Below, piece after piece: positions 18,606 through 28,042 of a DNA stretch of 64,000 nt. Each line of letters starts with the position of its first letter. Within the stretch, counting starts at the first letter, position 1. A model generated the notes under the pieces. The model had not been told where the DNA came from, searched no databases, and saw only the letters and a list, made by a program, of their open reading frames with translations. The DNA is from Nitrobacteraceae bacterium AZCC 2146 (GTDB lineage Bacteria; Pseudomonadota; Alphaproteobacteria; Rhizobiales; Xanthobacteraceae): NCBI GenBank assembly GCA_036924855.1, contig JBAGRP010000001.1:5878001-5942000 (forward strand), in the 5' to 3' direction. The translations under genes and the position numbers were made by a program.

Positions 18606-19541
18606 ATGGCAACGCCTTCTCCCAACCCAGTTCCGACAAAGCGATTCCTACTGACCAGCTCCGACGGGCTGTGCATCGCGTGCGCCCGCTGGGACAGTCG
18701 CGGCCCGGCCCGCGCCATTGTTCAGATCGCCCACGGGATGGGCGAACATATGGGGCGCTACGCCGACACCGTTGATGCGCTCGTTGCGGCAGGTCTCACC
18801 GTCTACGCCAACGATCATCGCGGGCATGGCCTCTCGGCTCACTCGCAATTGGGAGAATTGGGCGGGGGCGGCTTTGAACTTCTCGTCCAAGACATGGTCC
18901 GCCTGAGCGAGATCGCCAGAGAGAAAAATCCCGACCTGCCGCTGCTCCTCTTGGGGCACGACATGGGATCCTTTGCCGCGCAGAGATACGTCATCGACCA
19001 CAGCCACGAGATTGATGGTTTGATCCTCTCGGGATCGGGAGCGCTTGAAGGCTTTGCCCGGGCCGCGCTTCCGGAGACCGCGGGCAGCAACCTCCTCAAC
19101 GCCGCATTCGAGCCGGCGCGCACGCCCTTCGACTGGCTGTGCCGCGATCAGGCGATCGTCGATGCGTTCATGGCTGATCCCCTCTGCTTTGAAGATCTTC
19201 ATCCCGACTCCCTTGTTTCCTTCCTCGACACCGCGCCGCGGTTATACGATCCGCTCGCACTCCGCAAGATCCGCGGCGATCTGCCGATCTATTTGTTCTC
19301 CGGAAGCGAAGACCCCGTCGGCCAGCACTTGCGCGGACTCCACACACTGATTGGCCGCTACCGCGATGCCGGGCTGCTCGACATCGCCTTCGATTTTTAT
19401 CCGGGCGGTCGACACGAGATGCTGAACGAGATCAACCGACGCCAGGTCCAAACCCGCCTGCTCGGCTGGATTTCCCAGACACTGGAAAAACTGAACGACG
19501 ATGACCGCCGCGTTTCAATCGCGCCCGAACTTCAACACTAA
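18606..19541 (+). CDS. alpha/beta hydrolase, monoacylglycerol-lipase-like, with Asp at the nucleophile site
   Basis: Encodes about 311 residues from MATPSPNP; a GTG at 18570 overlapping the upstream stop (GTGA) is an alternative. The fold markers are IAHGMGEHMGRY (oxyanion region), YANDHRGHGLS, the elbow LLLLGHDMGSFAAQ, the acid in FSGSEDPVG and the His in PGGRHEMLNE. Monoglyceride-lipase-like relatives normally have GHSMG; here the nucleophile position is Asp (GAC). Asp is the nucleophile in epoxide hydrolases and haloalkane dehalogenases, so this enzyme may not be an esterase. It sits inside the acyl-CoA cluster, 11 bases before the CoA-transferase gene. Confidence 0.85.
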   Translation: MATPSPNPVPTKRFLLTSSDGLCIACARWDSRGPARAIVQIAHGMGEHMGRYADTVDALVAAGLTVYANDHRGHGLSAHSQLGELGGGGFELLVQDMVRLSEIAREKNPDLPLLLLGHDMGSFAAQRYVIDHSHEIDGLILSGSGALEGFARAALPETAGSNLLNAAFEPARTPFDWLCRDQAIVDAFMADPLCFEDLHPDSLVSFLDTAPRLYDPLALRKIRGDLPIYLFSGSEDPVGQHLRGLHTLIGRYRDAGLLDIAFDFYPGGRHEMLNEINRRQVQTRLLGWISQTLEKLNDDDRRVSIAPELQH

Positions 19542-19551
19542 GGAGACAAAC

Positions 19552-20778
19552 ATGCCGAACGACAACATCTTTTCTGGACTCAAGGTGGTGGATCTCGCGA
19601 GCTTTATCGCAGGCCCGAGCGCTGCCGTGATTCTGTCCGATTTCGGTGCCGACGTCATCAAGGTGGAGCCGCCGAACGGTGACATATGGCGAATCGCGAA
19701 CCACCTGCCACCGCAGCCGGTCGCCGAGGACGCTTACCCCTGGCATCTCGCCAATCGCAACAAGCGGGGTATGGCACTTGATCTGAAGTCACCGAGCGCC
19801 CATCAAGTTCTCGAAAAGCTCGTCAAATGGGCCGACGTTCTCATCGTCAACACGCCGCATCCGGCGCGTGCGCGGCTGAAGCTCAATTACGAGGATGTGG
19901 TGCAATGGAACCCACGATTGATCTATGCGGACATCTCGGGGTTCGGGGACAAGGGACCGGACGCGGATCTCCCCGGCTTTGACATCACGTCGTATTGGGC
20001 ACGCAGCGGATTGCTGTCGATGACGCGCGATGCTGGTGCGCCGCCAACCTGGCCGGTCGCCGGTAGCGGTGACAATGCGACCGCCGTCGGACTTTACTCG
20101 GCGATCGTCACCGCCCTCTATCGTCGCGAGCGCACCGGCGAGGGGGCGCATGTCACGACCTCGCTGCTTGCCGAAGGTGTGTGGTCCGCCAGCGTCTCGA
20201 TCCAGGCTGCGTTGTGCGAGGCGAAATTCTTCGGACTGCACGATCGCAAGCATCCTGCCAATGCGGCAATGAACGTCTATCGCGCCAAGGATGATACATG
20301 GTTCGTTCTCATCATCACGCCCGACAAGCTGGAGGCCGTGGTGAAGGCGATCGGCCGGCCCGATCTCCTGACGAATCCGCGATTCTCCGACCCGGCGAAG
20401 CTGATGGCGAACATGACGGAGCTTACGGCGATCCTCGACGAGACCTTCTGTGCCGAGCCGATGGCGCATTGGTATAACGTGTTCAACGGCGTTCACGTGA
20501 CGTTCGGAGCGGTGCGTGGGCCGCAAGAGGTGATCAACGATCCCCAGCTCCGGGCGAACGATATCATAGTTCCGCTCGACGGTGCCGGCGGCAAGCTGAC
20601 GTCCACCATCAGCAGCCCGCTTCAGGTTCATGGCGTCGCCAAGGTGTCCGCGAAGCGCGCCCCAAAGATTGGAGAACACAACGAGGAGGTTCTCCGGCAG
20701 CTCGGATTCAGCGCGGCCGAAATCGATGGTTTGCGCGCGAGCGGCGCTATTCCGAAAACAAAGGAACATGCGGCCTAG
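19552..20778 (+). CDS. CaiB/BaiF-type (family III) CoA-transferase
   Basis: Encodes 408 residues from MPNDNIFSGL, after AAGGAGACAAAC. Family III marks: LKVVDLASFIAGPSAAVIL at the N-terminus, GADVIKVEPPNGD, NRNKRGMALDLKSP, and GFGDKGPDADLPGFDITSYW, in which the PGFD Asp is the expected acyl carrier. The fold is an interlocked dimer and moves CoA between acyl groups. In this cluster it probably activates the starting acid, or transfers CoA from the end product. The neighbours (acyl-CoA dehydrogenase, crotonase, dehydrogenase) resemble carnitine-type and cyclic-acid pathways alike, so the substrate remains open. Confidence 0.9.
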   Translation: MPNDNIFSGLKVVDLASFIAGPSAAVILSDFGADVIKVEPPNGDIWRIANHLPPQPVAEDAYPWHLANRNKRGMALDLKSPSAHQVLEKLVKWADVLIVNTPHPARARLKLNYEDVVQWNPRLIYADISGFGDKGPDADLPGFDITSYWARSGLLSMTRDAGAPPTWPVAGSGDNATAVGLYSAIVTALYRRERTGEGAHVTTSLLAEGVWSASVSIQAALCEAKFFGLHDRKHPANAAMNVYRAKDDTWFVLIITPDKLEAVVKAIGRPDLLTNPRFSDPAKLMANMTELTAILDETFCAEPMAHWYNVFNGVHVTFGAVRGPQEVINDPQLRANDIIVPLDGAGGKLTSTISSPLQVHGVAKVSAKRAPKIGEHNEEVLRQLGFSAAEIDGLRASGAIPKTKEHAA

Positions 20779-20860
20779 CGCGACGATACTGTCGGGACGG
20801 CGGGAGCCGCCCCGAACCTCCACGTGCAGTGAAATTCACCAAGGGACCAGGACTTCGACA

Positions 20861-21646
20861 ATGGATGATATTGTTACCGAACACACAGGAAGCGTCCTGC
20901 GCGTGCAGCTGAACCGCCCGACAAAACGGAATGCGATGACGTCAGCCATGTACGTGGCTCTCGCAGGCATCTTCAACGAGGCGGCGAATGACGAGAACAC
21001 GCGTGTCGTCCTCTGGCACGGCGCGGGAGACTCGTTCTGCGCGGGCAACGATATCGAGGATTTTCTCAAGAATCCTCCAGGGTCGGGAGAATCTCCGCAG
21101 GCCCGACTGATGGAGGCGTTGGTCAACTTCGACAAGCCGCTCGTCGCGGCGGTCCACGGCGCCGCGATCGGCGGCGGAACCACCATGCTGACGCACTGTG
21201 ACTTCGTCTACGCGGGCGAGAGCACGCATTTCCAGATGCCATTCATCAATCTTGCTGTTGTGCCGGAATTCGGATCGAGTTACTCCGTGCCGGCGCGGGC
21301 CGGTCACGTCCGTGCGGCGGAACTCATTTTGTTGGGAGTTCCGTTCGATGCCAGGCGCGCCGCGGAGTTGGGTCTGGTTACCCAGGTCATATCTGACAAG
21401 GACGTCCTGGCGAGAGCGACCGAAACGGCTGGGAAATTAGCCACGAAGCCGGCCAAAGCGCTACAAGCCAGTAAGAGGCTGATGAAGCAGCCATTTCGCG
21501 AGCAGATCAAGGCTGCGATGAAGGCTGAGAACGAAGAGTTCAGTGCGCAAGTCCGCTCTGAAGACGCAAAAGAGGCGTTCACGGCTTTCTTGGAAAAGCG
21601 CAAGCCCGACTTCATGAGGACCATCAAATCTCCGGCGACCGCATAG
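20861..21646 (+). CDS. crotonase-family protein, likely enoyl-CoA delta-isomerase
   Basis: Encodes 261 residues from MDDIVTEHTG, downstream of CCAGGACTTCGACA. The oxyanion segments are GDSFCAGNDIEDF and AAIGGGTTMLTH. Both hydratase glutamates are absent (Thr after GGG and Asn in FINLAVV). The VPEFGSSYSVP segment matches the PEGxSSY pattern of delta3,delta2-enoyl-CoA isomerases, whose Glu is catalytic. It would shift a double bond so that unsaturated acyl-CoAs can enter the hydratase step. It ends the acyl-CoA cluster. Confidence 0.83.
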   Translation: MDDIVTEHTGSVLRVQLNRPTKRNAMTSAMYVALAGIFNEAANDENTRVVLWHGAGDSFCAGNDIEDFLKNPPGSGESPQARLMEALVNFDKPLVAAVHGAAIGGGTTMLTHCDFVYAGESTHFQMPFINLAVVPEFGSSYSVPARAGHVRAAELILLGVPFDARRAAELGLVTQVISDKDVLARATETAGKLATKPAKALQASKRLMKQPFREQIKAAMKAENEEFSAQVRSEDAKEAFTAFLEKRKPDFMRTIKSPATA

Positions 21647-21728
21647 GGACGAACATACGGCCCAGCCGACGCGCGATCGCCGCGATTGAAGATTTTCGGC
21701 GAGCCCGCAGCGTCCTTGGCAGAGCTTC

Positions 21729-22073
21729 GTGCCCCGCGCCGACGGAGGACGGAGGTGGCCTGATCGCAGCGTGAGTGCGGCGGCAGTGCTCACCGTATTC
21801 TGGAGCAACACCAGACATCTCCTACATCTCGGCATCGCTGGTGCGATCGTCTGCGGTTCGCCGACCGCGATCGGGGCCTTCGGCGCCAATCATTATCTGA
21901 GGCAGTCGCTCGTGCTTCTGAACGTGCCGACCATGCAGCAGCCTGAAGCCTATGTCGGCCATGCAGACAAGCTATTCGAGGAAGGTGGCAAGCTCGTTAG
22001 CGACGGCACCCGCAAATTCCTGCAGGATTTCATGCAGGCGCTCGCGAAATGGGTCGAGACGATCCGATCTTGA
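21729..22073 (+). pseudogene. NAD(P)H-dependent FMN reductase, C-terminal fragment
   Basis: The segment from about 21831 reads GAIVCGSPTAIGAFGANHYL, then RQSLVLLNVPTMQQPEAYVG and FLQDFMQALAKWVE, the typical end of flavodoxin-fold FMN reductases. The nucleotide-binding N-terminal half (GSLRxxSxN) is missing. Codons before 21831 do not fit the family. It is most likely a relic rather than a short active protein. Confidence 0.6.
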
Positions 22074-22177
22074 GGCCAGCACGTCTGACGCCTTGCGGCA
22101 AGCTCTGGCGAACGCGGTATCCGACTAGAGGCGACTGCGAATGCTGAAAGAAACGGATGAAAACCGCAGGGTGAATC

Positions 22178-22642
22178 TCAAAATTGTACCGGCCGCATTT
22201 CTTCGAATTCGTCGCGGCACGCGTGGCTGAAGCCACGCAACAGATCGATCGTGCCGTCGATGGCCATTTCGCGCAGTTCGACGAAGCTCTTGTCCGGCTC
22301 CAGATAGGTGTCCAGGATTTTTCGGGCGACGTCTTCGGCATGATGGACCACCAGCTTTGAAGACACCGCCCGCATCGCGCTCAGCTTGGCGTAAAGACTG
22401 ACCAGGCCGGCAATGTCGGCTTTATCGTGCTGGAGCGCATCAATGTAACATTTGGCGGCGTCTTCGATGAAATCCCTGTAAAGGATCTGCCGGCGGGTCT
22501 CCTCGTGAAGAATCCACTGGGCGCGGACCTGGCTTCGTTGGTTCCGCCAATTCGCAATTCCGCTCGTCAAGCCACCGACGGCTGCCCCGGTGAGGGCGGC
22601 GAGCGCGGAGATGATGGAGGCGTCCACAGGTGCAGTCCTCAA
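22178..22642 (-). CDS. small membrane-anchored hypothetical protein
   Basis: Encodes 154 residues. An N-terminal hydrophobic segment with small residues (IISALAALTGAAVGGLTSGI) is followed by a basic turn (WRNQRSQVR) and a long amphipathic helical region. The layout resembles small proteins with one membrane anchor and a cytoplasmic coiled domain. No catalytic motif is visible. It is convergent with the flavin reductase fragment and stands alone upstream. Function unknown. Confidence 0.65.
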   Translation of the reverse strand: MRTAPVDASIISALAALTGAAVGGLTSGIANWRNQRSQVRAQWILHEETRRQILYRDFIEDAAKCYIDALQHDKADIAGLVSLYAKLSAMRAVSSKLVVHHAEDVARKILDTYLEPDKSFVELREMAIDGTIDLLRGFSHACRDEFEEMRPVQF

Positions 22643-22682
22643 CCAATTGCCGGAAATGATGACTTACCGAGCCGGACGACGA

Positions 22683-24014
22683 CTATGACGCGGACGACCG
22701 CGGCCCTTCGGAAATCAGCCGTGAGCTCCGTTGCCCCGACAGGTACGACCAGAACCATTGTGTTTGGACGCGGAACCGGTTCTGGAGCTGTGGCAGCGCG
22801 AGCACGTGCAGCGCGGCCCAAACCAGCCAGGTCACAAAGCCACTGCTGCGCAAATGACCAGACTCGAGGATGGCGAAGTTCTTGCCGACTACCGCCATGT
22901 TGCCCTTGTTGCGGTACCGAAACGGTCGACCATCCTTGCGTCCTCTGACCCGGTTGGCGATGACATGCCCGACGAATCGGCCCTGTTGAATGGCTGCCTG
23001 CGCCACTCCGGGGACGGGGTGGCCATCCTGGGTCATCGTGGCTGCATCTCCCACTACAAAGACGTCGGGCGCCTCGGGGATGTCCATGAAAGCGCCAACG
23101 AATGCGCGCCCGGCGCGGTCCGTCGTCGTCCCGAGCATTTTTACGACGGGCGAGGCGCTAACGCCCGCTGTCCAAAGCACGGTGGCGCTGGGAATTCGGA
23201 CGCCAGCCGCGATGACGCCAAGATCGTCAACCTTCTCGACCTTTACGCCCGTCGAAACTTCAACGCCGAGCTTGATTAGTCGCTTGGCCGCCTTTCGCGA
23301 CAGCGATTCCGCAAACGTTGGAAGAACACGAGCGCCGCCGTCCAGTAACACAATTCGGCTCTTGGCAGGGTCGATCTTGCGGAAATTCTTGCGCAGGGTA
23401 ACCGTGGCCAGTTGAGCTATCGAAGCGGCAAGCTCGACGCCGGTCGGGCCAGCGCCCACTAAAACGAAGGTCATTTGGCGGGCGCGTTCTTTCTCGTCGT
23501 CGGTCGATTCAGCTAGTTCAAATGCACCCAGGATCTTGGTTCGGATCGTCTCAGCGTCGTTGAGGCTCTTGAGGCCTGGCGCAAAGCGCGCGAACTCGTC
23601 ATGACCGAAATAGCTCGGGCGCATTCCGGTCGCGATCACCAGGACGTCGTACTCGAGTTTTCGACTGCCAATCCCGGGGCAAACAGCCTCGACGGTGCGA
23701 GCGCCCAGGTTGATGCCCTTAATCTCGGCCAGCAACACGCTGAGGTTCTTCTGTTTCGCCTCGAGCTGCCTGATCGGCGCCGCTATCTCGGAGGGCGCCA
23801 AAACAGCGGTGGCGACCTGATACAGGAGCGGCTGAAAAATATGGTGGTTACGCCGGTCGACCAGCGTTATTTCGACATTGGCGCGCTTGAGCGCCCGCGC
23901 TGCCGCGATGCCGGCGAAACCGCCGCCGACGATCAAGACGCGTTTCTTGCCCGGGACCGCCTTTGTTACAGGTGGCTTCTCTTGCGGAAACGATTTGGTC
24001 AGAACTGTGGTCAT
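22683..24014 (-). CDS. type II NADH dehydrogenase-like FAD oxidoreductase
   Basis: Encodes 443 residues from MTTVLTKSFPQEK (24014); a start 42 bases upstream is possible. The FAD-binding motif VLIVGGGFAGIAAARAL is near residue 27-43, the NAD(H) motif FVLVGAGPTGVELAASIAQL near 165-185, and VFVVGDAATM near 300. HHIFQPLLYQVATAVLAPSEIAAPIR is typical of NDH-2. A hydrophobic C-terminal stretch (FVTWLVWAALHVLAL) gives membrane attachment. It would oxidise NADH and reduce quinone without pumping protons. That fits the nearby quinol oxidase operon, although the genes lie on opposite strands 2 kb apart. Confidence 0.9.
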   Translation of the reverse strand: MTTVLTKSFPQEKPPVTKAVPGKKRVLIVGGGFAGIAAARALKRANVEITLVDRRNHHIFQPLLYQVATAVLAPSEIAAPIRQLEAKQKNLSVLLAEIKGINLGARTVEAVCPGIGSRKLEYDVLVIATGMRPSYFGHDEFARFAPGLKSLNDAETIRTKILGAFELAESTDDEKERARQMTFVLVGAGPTGVELAASIAQLATVTLRKNFRKIDPAKSRIVLLDGGARVLPTFAESLSRKAAKRLIKLGVEVSTGVKVEKVDDLGVIAAGVRIPSATVLWTAGVSASPVVKMLGTTTDRAGRAFVGAFMDIPEAPDVFVVGDAATMTQDGHPVPGVAQAAIQQGRFVGHVIANRVRGRKDGRPFRYRNKGNMAVVGKNFAILESGHLRSSGFVTWLVWAALHVLALPQLQNRFRVQTQWFWSYLSGQRSSRLISEGPRSSAS

Positions 24015-24123
24015 GGATGTACCGACGGTCTCTAGGGCCAGTCGCCCGATTAGCAACGGATACAGCGGAACTTCGGGCTAATCTTGAACGGCGGTGCGGT
24101 GCATAGAACGTCCATGCGGCTTT

Positions 24124-25427
24124 TCATGCTGGCGCGGGCAATACGCGCTCGGACAGCATGCGCGGGAGGATCAGCCCGAAGGTCATGGCCATGATGATCA
24201 GAAATGCCGTGGCGCCGCTCGTGACGATGCTTATCAGCAGAGCCGCCGGTGCGCTCGGCCCGATCGAAACCAATTCGACAAGGCCCGTTGCGGCGTTGAA
24301 CAGGAAAAAGCCCGGCATCAATGAGACAACGGCGGAGAAGGCGACCGCGGCGAAGGGCAGATGCAGGCGATCGACGACCGGAGTCGCGAGGACGCTGACG
24401 AGCATGCATGCGACGAGCGCCCCGGTTGGAGCAGTTCCGCCGGCGACAGAGATCAGCGCCCAGCGTGCGGCATGCGCGAGCATGCCGATCGCGATCGGGA
24501 ACGTTAGCAGACGCCACGGCATTGAGAAGAAAGTGCCGAACGAGGCGACGGCACATCCTGCCGCAATCACGTCGATGACCAGCGGCACCGGCGGAGATGA
24601 TCCGGCTATCGCGAGCTTTGCGCCGACCGCCGCGAACCCGAACAGGCCGCCGGCGCAGATCATGAGTACGATGACGCCGGCATAGGCCAGGCGCGCGATT
24701 CTCAGCGCGATGCGTGTACGAGCGAGGTCGATGGCACCGCTGAGGATATGCGGACCGGGGACCAGCACCATGCAGGGACAGAAAGCGACCAGCGCGGCTG
24801 CATGCGATAGCTGGAAACGGCTGGCAGCGGCGGCCACGACACCCGCGATAAACGCGGCGCAAAGCGGCTGGATCAGCGGATTATTGCTGAAGCCGGACAG
24901 CCAGCGGCGGACGAGCGCGCCGATGGCGGCGCTGACCGCGATCAGCAACAGGCTCGTTGCATCGAGCGTGCCGAAAATGACGCCAAGCGAAGCCGCGCCA
25001 ATGGCTGCGAACAAAGTGAAGCGTGGCGTGGAAGCTGGCGGCAGCCGGCCAGCCGACTCAAGCGCGGATTGCGCAGCCTCGGCCGACAACGTGCCGTGGC
25101 AGACCTGATCGATCACCGTCGTGACGACCAGTACCCGGCCATGTCGACACCGAGCGGCTTGGCGGGGACGATTTGTGAGATGGGCGCGCCTTCGAGTCCG
25201 ACGGTGAGCTCGCCCCAGTAAGGTAACACCTTAACCGTCACGCCGAGCGCGCGCCCAAGCCGCTCGGCCGCGGTAACCGTCCGTTCCGTGGTCTGCCCGT
25301 GGGCAAACAGGAGTGTGGCTGCCAGCGCAGTCGTCCTTAGTGCCGCCTCGCACGTCAGCAGCTCGGGAGCCGGTGGTTCCCTTTCCAAATTCGTCAATTG
25401 CGTTGCGCGGTCCAGTAGCCAGTGCAT
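24124..25427 (-). pseudogene. threonine/serine exporter (ThrE-type), single-base frameshift
   Basis: The gene starts at MHWLLDRATQL (25427), and its first frame covers the soluble N-terminal domain with FAHGQTTERTVTAAERLG and PISQIVPAKPLGVDMA. There the frame breaks; the expected VLVVTTVIDQVCHGTLSAEAA continues one frame over, from about 25130 to the stop at 24124. One missing C would explain it. The second frame has about ten hydrophobic helices in two five-helix bundles, as in ThrE (PF06738/PF12821). All of the protein is present apart from that base, so the break is recent or a sequence error. It overlaps the upstream small secreted-protein gene by 34 bases. Confidence 0.8.
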
Positions 25428-25753
25428 CGCGCGCTTCCCGCGCGGCCGCTCCATCTTCCGCGACCCGAGGTTTCGAAAAACCTGCCCGTACCGGAAGCGA
25501 ATTTGTCGTGAACTGTCACCGACGCATGAACGGAACCGGATTTCGCGACGTATCCCTTGAATTTTACAAGATTGGGATGAGTTACAATGCCATCGGAAAC
25601 ATTGACGGTGAAGTTGTAACTGGGATCGCATATGCCCTTTTGCGTCACGAAGGCGAGATCCCAGGAGCCATCATAAGCGGAACGCGCGTGTGCCACAGAT
25701 GACGGGGCGATAAAGCAGGCGGCTGCAATAATCCAGAGCGAAGGCGTCTTCAT
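25394..25753 (-). CDS. small secreted hypothetical protein
   Basis: Encodes 119 residues from MKTPSLWII. The signal peptide KTPSLWIIAAACFIAPSSVAHA probably ends at AHA near residue 23. The mature part begins with YDGSWDLAFVTQKGICDPSY, has two spaced cysteines (C near 39 and in ARCTGYW) that could pair, and ends in GRWSGRAGSARCTGYWTAQ. The pattern recalls a family of small periplasmic alphaproteobacterial proteins of unknown role. It overlaps the start of the exporter gene and probably shares its transcript. Confidence 0.7.
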   Translation of the reverse strand: MKTPSLWIIAAACFIAPSSVAHARSAYDGSWDLAFVTQKGICDPSYNFTVNVSDGIVTHPNLVKFKGYVAKSGSVHASVTVHDKFASGTGRFFETSGRGRWSGRAGSARCTGYWTAQRN

Positions 25754-26097
25754 TGATAGTTCTCCGTTAAGCGAAGCGGCCGCTTCCAAGAAAATGCAAC
25801 AGACCTCGTCGATATTCGAATTGGGCGGCGCGTTGCGGATATTCGAACAATGATCTGCCTTAGGAAAAATTTACTTAGAGCGCTTGTTGAAACGCGCTCA
25901 GATTGTCCTGAATCGTGCGATCGCGACGCGTGTGTTCAGGTCCGAACTCGTCAGCTCACAGTTTTGAGCATGATTGGCCCCAATCGAGCAGCCGCGTTCA
26001 ATCGCCGCCGAGGGTGAGGATGCATATTGAATGCACGCATACGGCTGTCCGAATCGAACACGACAGCTCTCATTTTGAAAGAACTCGGAGCAGCGAG
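25754..26097. other. divergent promoter region upstream of ctaB-cyo
   Basis: These 344 bases separate the minus-strand secreted-protein gene from ctaB. It should hold the promoter of the oxidase operon. It is more A+T rich near 25840-25880. No FNR- or ArcA-like box could be identified with confidence. Confidence 0.4.
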
Positions 26098-27162
26098 ATG
26101 AACGTCAAATCCATTGCTGGCCAGCTTGGGGAAAGACGAGCGCGCTTCGCAATATCGTCTCGTTCCACTCACCCGCTGGCTGGTCATTGGAGCCTGTCTG
26201 GTCTTGTCGCACTGACAAAGCCGCGTGTGATGATGCTTGCCGTCTTCACCGCGCTCGTCGGATTGAGCATCGCTCCAAGTCGACTTGATCCGCTAACCGC
26301 CTTTGCCGCGGTACTTGCCATCGCCGCGGGGGCTGGAGCCGCTGGCGCGCTTAATATGTGGTACGACGCCGATATCGATGCGGTCATGACGCGTACTGCG
26401 GCGCGGCCAATTCCCCGCGGCAAGGTCTCCCGGTTCGAGGCCCTTTTCTTTGGACTCGTGCTTAGCGGTTTCGCAGTAGTGGTCCTCGCTTTGGCGACGA
26501 ACCTCACGGCAGCCGCACTGTTGGCCTGCACGATCCTCTTCTATGTTGTTGTGTACACAGCGTGGTTGAAGCGGTCCACGCGACAGAACATCGTCATCGG
26601 CGGTATCGCGGGCGCGATGCCGCCGGTGATCGGATGGGCCGCAGCAACCGGAGACGTCGGGCTCGAGCCGCTTGCGCTGTTCCTCATTATCTTCCTTTGG
26701 ACGCCGCCCCATTTCTGGGCTCTCGCGCTCAATCGCACCGATGACTATGCCCGTGCCGGCGTTCCCATGCTGCCGGTGGTTGCGGGAAAGGCTGCAACGA
26801 CACGGCAGATCCAGATCTACAGCGGCCTGCTGGCTCTCGCCTCGGAGCTGCCCTGGATGCTCGGGTTTGCAGGGGCGATCTATGGCGTGATCGTCGCGAT
26901 CTGCGGGGCGCTCTTCCTTCTGCTTGCACGCCAGCTGAACAGAAGCATTGAGACCGATCGCCGCGCTGCCCACAGATTGTTCGTGTTCTCCATCTTCTAT
27001 TTGTTCGTGCTGTTTGCGGCCCTCCTGATCGACCATGGAAGTGGCTCATTCTCACCCACGCGGTCAACGCACGATGGCCGGACCGTCGGATCGGTGCATG
27101 CCGAGCTCCTGCCAGGCGCCGTCCGCAGCGCATGCTGCGCCGTCAACTTCAGCGAGGTCTAA
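26098..27162 (+). CDS. ctaB: protoheme IX farnesyltransferase (heme O synthase)
   Basis: Encodes 354 residues from [11 protein letters not shown], after a GGAGCAGCGAG. UbiA-family marks are present: [16 protein letters not shown], the first Asp-rich loop [23 protein letters not shown], and the second region [28 protein letters not shown]. Eight or nine membrane helices are predicted. It adds a farnesyl group to heme b to give heme O, needed for the oxidase encoded directly downstream. The C-terminal 30 residues are polar and unlike the family. Placement before cyoA supports the call. The name cyoE would be equivalent. Confidence 0.95.
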   Translation: MNVKSIAGQLGERRARFAISSRSTHPLAGHWSLSGLVALTKPRVMMLAVFTALVGLSIAPSRLDPLTAFAAVLAIAAGAGAAGALNMWYDADIDAVMTRTAARPIPRGKVSRFEALFFGLVLSGFAVVVLALATNLTAAALLACTILFYVVVYTAWLKRSTRQNIVIGGIAGAMPPVIGWAAATGDVGLEPLALFLIIFLWTPPHFWALALNRTDDYARAGVPMLPVVAGKAATTRQIQIYSGLLALASELPWMLGFAGAIYGVIVAICGALFLLLARQLNRSIETDRRAAHRLFVFSIFYLFVLFAALLIDHGSGSFSPTRSTHDGRTVGSVHAELLPGAVRSACCAVNFSEV

Positions 27163-27163
27163 C

Positions 27164-28042
27164 ATGCGATATGCTTTACTTGCTGTCGTCCTGATCGGTG
27201 TCACGACACTCGGTGGCTGCACGGACGGCGTGTTCGATCCCAAAGGGCCGATTGCCGTCGCCGAGCGACAAATTCTGCTCAACGCGCTTGGCATCATGCT
27301 GGCGATCGTGATCCCAGTGATCCTTGCCACGCTGGGCGTTGCTTTCTGGTTTCGTGCATCGAATGAGCGAGCGCGGTATCGGCCAAATTTCAGGTATTCA
27401 GGCCGCCTCGAGATGCTCGTCTGGTCGATCCCCGCGATGACCGTGTTCCTGGTTGGCGGCGTGGCGTGGGTGGGCTCACATGATTTGAGCCCGCGCAAAC
27501 CGATCCTATCCACCGTGAAGCCGCTACGAGTCCAGGTCGCCTCGCTCGACTGGAAATGGCTCTTCATCTATCCCGATCAGGGCGTCGCAAGCGTCAATCG
27601 ACTGATCATTCCCGTCGGCGCGCCGGTCAGTCTGGAATTGACCTCCTCAGGCGTGATGAACAGCTTCTTTGTGCCGCAGCTTGGCAGCCAGATCTACACT
27701 ATGGCGGGAATGATCACCCGTCTTCACCTGCAAGCCGACCATTCTGGAACGTACCGCGGGTTTTCCGCTCAGTACAGCGGCGAGGGCTTTTCCGACATGC
27801 ATTTCGACGCCGATGCCGTGCCGGACGAAAAGTTCGCACAGTGGCTTAACGCAGCACGCAGTGCTGGTCCGGAGCTCGATGCGAAAACCTACGCGGAGCT
27901 GGTGAAGCCGAGTGCTGCGGTGGCGCCATTCACCTATCGTGCGGTCGCGCCCGGTCTGTTCGACAGCATCCTGGTCTCCGAAATGCAATCCGACGACGCG
28001 ATGTGCCGCAGAAATCCGACGTCAATGAGGGCGGAAAAATGA
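27164..28042 (+). CDS. cyoA: cytochrome bo3 quinol oxidase subunit II
   Basis: Encodes 292 residues. The signal sequence ends in a lipobox (TLGGC, Cys near 19), so it is a lipoprotein. Two membrane helices follow (about 40-62 and 85-105). The periplasmic cupredoxin domain includes [37 protein letters not shown] and [16 protein letters not shown], the quinol-oxidase version that lacks the CuA ligands of cytochrome c oxidases. It starts one base after the ctaB stop, and its stop overlaps cyoB by four bases. It is somewhat shorter than the enterobacterial subunit. Confidence 0.95.
   Translation: MRYALLAVVLIGVTTLGGCTDGVFDPKGPIAVAERQILLNALGIMLAIVIPVILATLGVAFWFRASNERARYRPNFRYSGRLEMLVWSIPAMTVFLVGGVAWVGSHDLSPRKPILSTVKPLRVQVASLDWKWLFIYPDQGVASVNRLIIPVGAPVSLELTSSGVMNSFFVPQLGSQIYTMAGMITRLHLQADHSGTYRGFSAQYSGEGFSDMHFDADAVPDEKFAQWLNAARSAGPELDAKTYAELVKPSAAVAPFTYRAVAPGLFDSILVSEMQSDDAMCRRNPTSMRAEK

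Noticed and set aside
19789..20823. 344-residue minus-strand frame
   Set aside because: Antisense of the CoA-transferase gene.
14450..21646. Carnitine (cai) operon
   Set aside because: CoA-transferase, acyl-CoA dehydrogenase and crotonase types match, but there is no CaiT transporter or CaiC ligase, and the extra hydrolase and isomerase do not fit.
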